Part shown: positions 62,825 through 64,000 of the stretch, in pieces | Layout of the letters: each line of letters opens with the position of its first letter | Position numbering within the stretch: position 1 is the first letter of the stretch | NCBI GenBank assembly: GCA_007741555.1 | Contig: CP036526.1 | Span: 1,302,001-1,366,000, forward strand | Direction: 5' to 3' | Length of the DNA: 64,000 nt | DNA from: Stieleria marina | Lineage (GTDB): Bacteria; Planctomycetota; Planctomycetia; Pirellulales; Pirellulaceae | The notes under the pieces: model-generated | What the model saw: only the letters and a program-made list of their open reading frames with translations | What the model was told of the DNA's origin: nothing | Databases searched by the model: none | Program-made: the position numbers and the translations under genes

Positions 62825-63604
62825 ATGTCCAACACCATGTATGAAGACCAGCCGCAAGCAGCTCCGCAGTCCACCGGAAATACCCGCGGTTGTCTCTTTG
62901 GCTGCCTAGTCGCCGTTGGATTGGTGTTTGGAGCCGTCCTTTGTACGGGGATCGGCGGGTATTGGTTTTTTACCAGCCAAGTCGAAAAATACACGGCCGA
63001 CGCGCCACTGGATTTGCCTCAAGTCGAATATGCCCCCGAGGAACTTTCGGCATTGCAAGATCGCTTGAAATCGTTTGAAACCGCGGTCGAAGGCGGTGAA
63101 ATTTCATCACAAGAAATGGAGCTCTCAGCCGATGACATCAACGCACTGATCGCGAACGAAAAAACACTCAAAGGCAAGGTTTTTGTCAGGATCGCAGACG
63201 GACAAGTGACCGGCGATGTCAGTGTTCCCGCCGACATGGTTCCCGGCGGATCGGAGAGGTATTTCAACGGCTCGGCGACGCTGGACGCATCGATGGAGAG
63301 CGGAGTTTTGATCGTGACGTTGGTCGATGCCGAGGTCAACGGCGAAAAACTGCCTCAGAAATTCATTGACGCCATGGCGCAAGAAAACCTTGCCAAGGAA
63401 ATGTATAAGAATCCCGAAAACGCCAAGACGATGCGGCGGTTCAAGGACATCCGCATCGAAGGTGATAAAGTGATTTTGACGTTGAAGCCGACCGAAAAAA
63501 CCGATGCCGCGGAAGTCGAATCTGGCGAAGAGACCGCGACACCCGCTCTGGACGAGTTGGACGACTTGGATGAGGCAGCGGCGTCTGATCCTGATAACGC
63601 GTGA
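62825..63604 (+). CDS. Single-pass membrane-anchored protein, unrecognised
   Basis: This 259-residue protein has a short polar N-terminus, then a membrane segment at 23-49 (GCLFGCLVAVGLVFGAVLCT, then GIGGYWFF), an extracytoplasmic globular part with MELSADDINALIANEKTLKGK (about 100-120) and an acidic C-terminal tail (ALDELDDLDEAA). I recognise no named family. It starts at ATG 62825 after GGGAA; a TTG two codons upstream is possible. It stands alone 128 nt after DUF389. Confidence 0.8.
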   Translation: MSNTMYEDQPQAAPQSTGNTRGCLFGCLVAVGLVFGAVLCTGIGGYWFFTSQVEKYTADAPLDLPQVEYAPEELSALQDRLKSFETAVEGGEISSQEMELSADDINALIANEKTLKGKVFVRIADGQVTGDVSVPADMVPGGSERYFNGSATLDASMESGVLIVTLVDAEVNGEKLPQKFIDAMAQENLAKEMYKNPENAKTMRRFKDIRIEGDKVILTLKPTEKTDAAEVESGEETATPALDELDDLDEAAASDPDNA

Positions 63605-63628
63605 CACGGATTGTCCAACCGGTCGCCG

Positions 63629-64000
63629 TCAAAAACGCGCCGGTTTGTTGGACTGGTATTCGGTCAATCGCGTCTTGATGTCATCGCGAACCGAATCCGA
63701 AGTGGCGACCTCCATCGCCTTTTGGGCAAAGCGAATCGCTTCTTTAAAATTTCCTAGCTCGGCGTGAGCAGCCGCCACGTTGTCGATAATCCAGGCTTCT
63801 TTCCACTCGGTCGCCTCACTCGCTTTGGTAGCGTATTTCAAAGCAAGTTGTCCGTCGCGGATCTGGTCGTCAGGACAAGCCGCCAGTAGCCAAGAAAAGT
63901 TTCCCAAAAGGTCACTGTCATCTTCACCGACGACGGCAACAGCGGATTCGAAGTCGGCCTTTGAGAGAGTAAACCGTTTCAGGGTCATGTAGGCCGACGC
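63629..64000 (-). CDS. TPR-repeat protein, 5' end outside window
   Basis: The visible 123 residues contain TPR-type helical pairs: DDSDLLGNFSWLLAACPDDQIRDGQLALKYATKASEATEWKEAWIIDNVAAAHAELGNFKEAIRFAQKAME, given here only for location. The 'WLLAACPDxxxRDGxxALxxAxKA' pattern matches planctomycete TPR/kinase-associated repeats. The frame is open to the window end (an internal ATG lies at 63986-63988), so this is the C-terminal part of a longer gene. It converges with the preceding anchored-protein gene. Confidence 0.78.
   Translation of the reverse strand, partial: ASAYMTLKRFTLSKADFESAVAVVGEDDSDLLGNFSWLLAACPDDQIRDGQLALKYATKASEATEWKEAWIIDNVAAAHAELGNFKEAIRFAQKAMEVATSDSVRDDIKTRLTEYQSNKPARF

Noticed and set aside
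1-64000. Minor-frame shadow reading frames inside confirmed genes
   Set aside because: Numerous open frames overlap genes on the same or opposite strand, but none has a domain, codon pattern or spacing that supports it.

Overview
The window looks like a chromosomal segment from a planctomycete, most likely a Pirellulaceae/Rhodopirellula-type marine organism. This is an inference from gene content. The markers are a giant secreted repeat protein with a LEPR-xLL-type N-terminal signal, two secreted sulfatases, a planctomycete-type cytochrome c/DUF1592 protein paired with a DUF1552 protein, an SHD1-domain protein, a tiny Cys-rich zinc-ribbon protein, and weak or absent Shine-Dalgarno sites with frequent TTG/GTG starts. 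I saw no tRNA, rRNA, CRISPR array, transposase or prophage gene.

Layout. (1) 1-25.6 kb is one reading frame of about 8,536 residues: a surface or secreted giant protein built from several module families (nested hook-like modules, RTX-like Asp/Gly repeats, a long array of an ~80-residue beta module, two PPC-like domains and a PKD-like domain). (2) 25.8-31.5 kb: a 69-residue zinc-ribbon protein, a dicarboxylate-symporter-like protein fused to a periplasmic solute-binding domain, a CSPTR sulfatase and a soluble Ser/Thr kinase. (3) 31.5-39.3 kb: housekeeping metabolism, with protoporphyrinogen oxidase, an SHD1 secreted protein with a Met/acidic tail, ferredoxin-NADP reductase, GlgC and acetolactate synthase. 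(4) 39.5-44.3 kb: a possible operon of CrcB, a secreted Ycf48-like/CBM9-like protein, a six-TM membrane protein and a DUF2007-like protein. (5) 44.3-53 kb: an anchored SUKH/TPR-like gene apparently broken by a perfect 13-bp tandem duplication, a HExxH peptidase with leucine-rich repeats, a second sulfatase (CSASR), a tandem thioredoxin-like protein, a GT1 glycosyltransferase and a lipase-like hydrolase. (6) 53.3-57.1 kb: the cytochrome c/DUF1592 and DUF1552 pair. (7) 57.1-60.9 kb: a GT4 glycosyltransferase convergent to a compact three-gene operon of carbamoyltransferase, SxtJ-like membrane protein and DUF5989-like protein. (8) 61-64 kb: a DUF389 membrane protein, a single-pass anchored protein and the 3' part of a TPR protein.

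The accessory genes fit a lifestyle of degrading sulfated polysaccharide and building a complex envelope: sulfatases, a CBM9-like protein, glycosyltransferases, a carbamoyl-transfer operon and a giant adhesin-like protein. The items most worth follow-up are the 13-bp duplication that toggles the frame of the 44.4-45.8 kb gene, the symporter/solute-binding fusion that has lost canonical transport motifs, the carbamoyltransferase-SxtJ-DUF5989 operon, and the nested module architecture of the giant protein.
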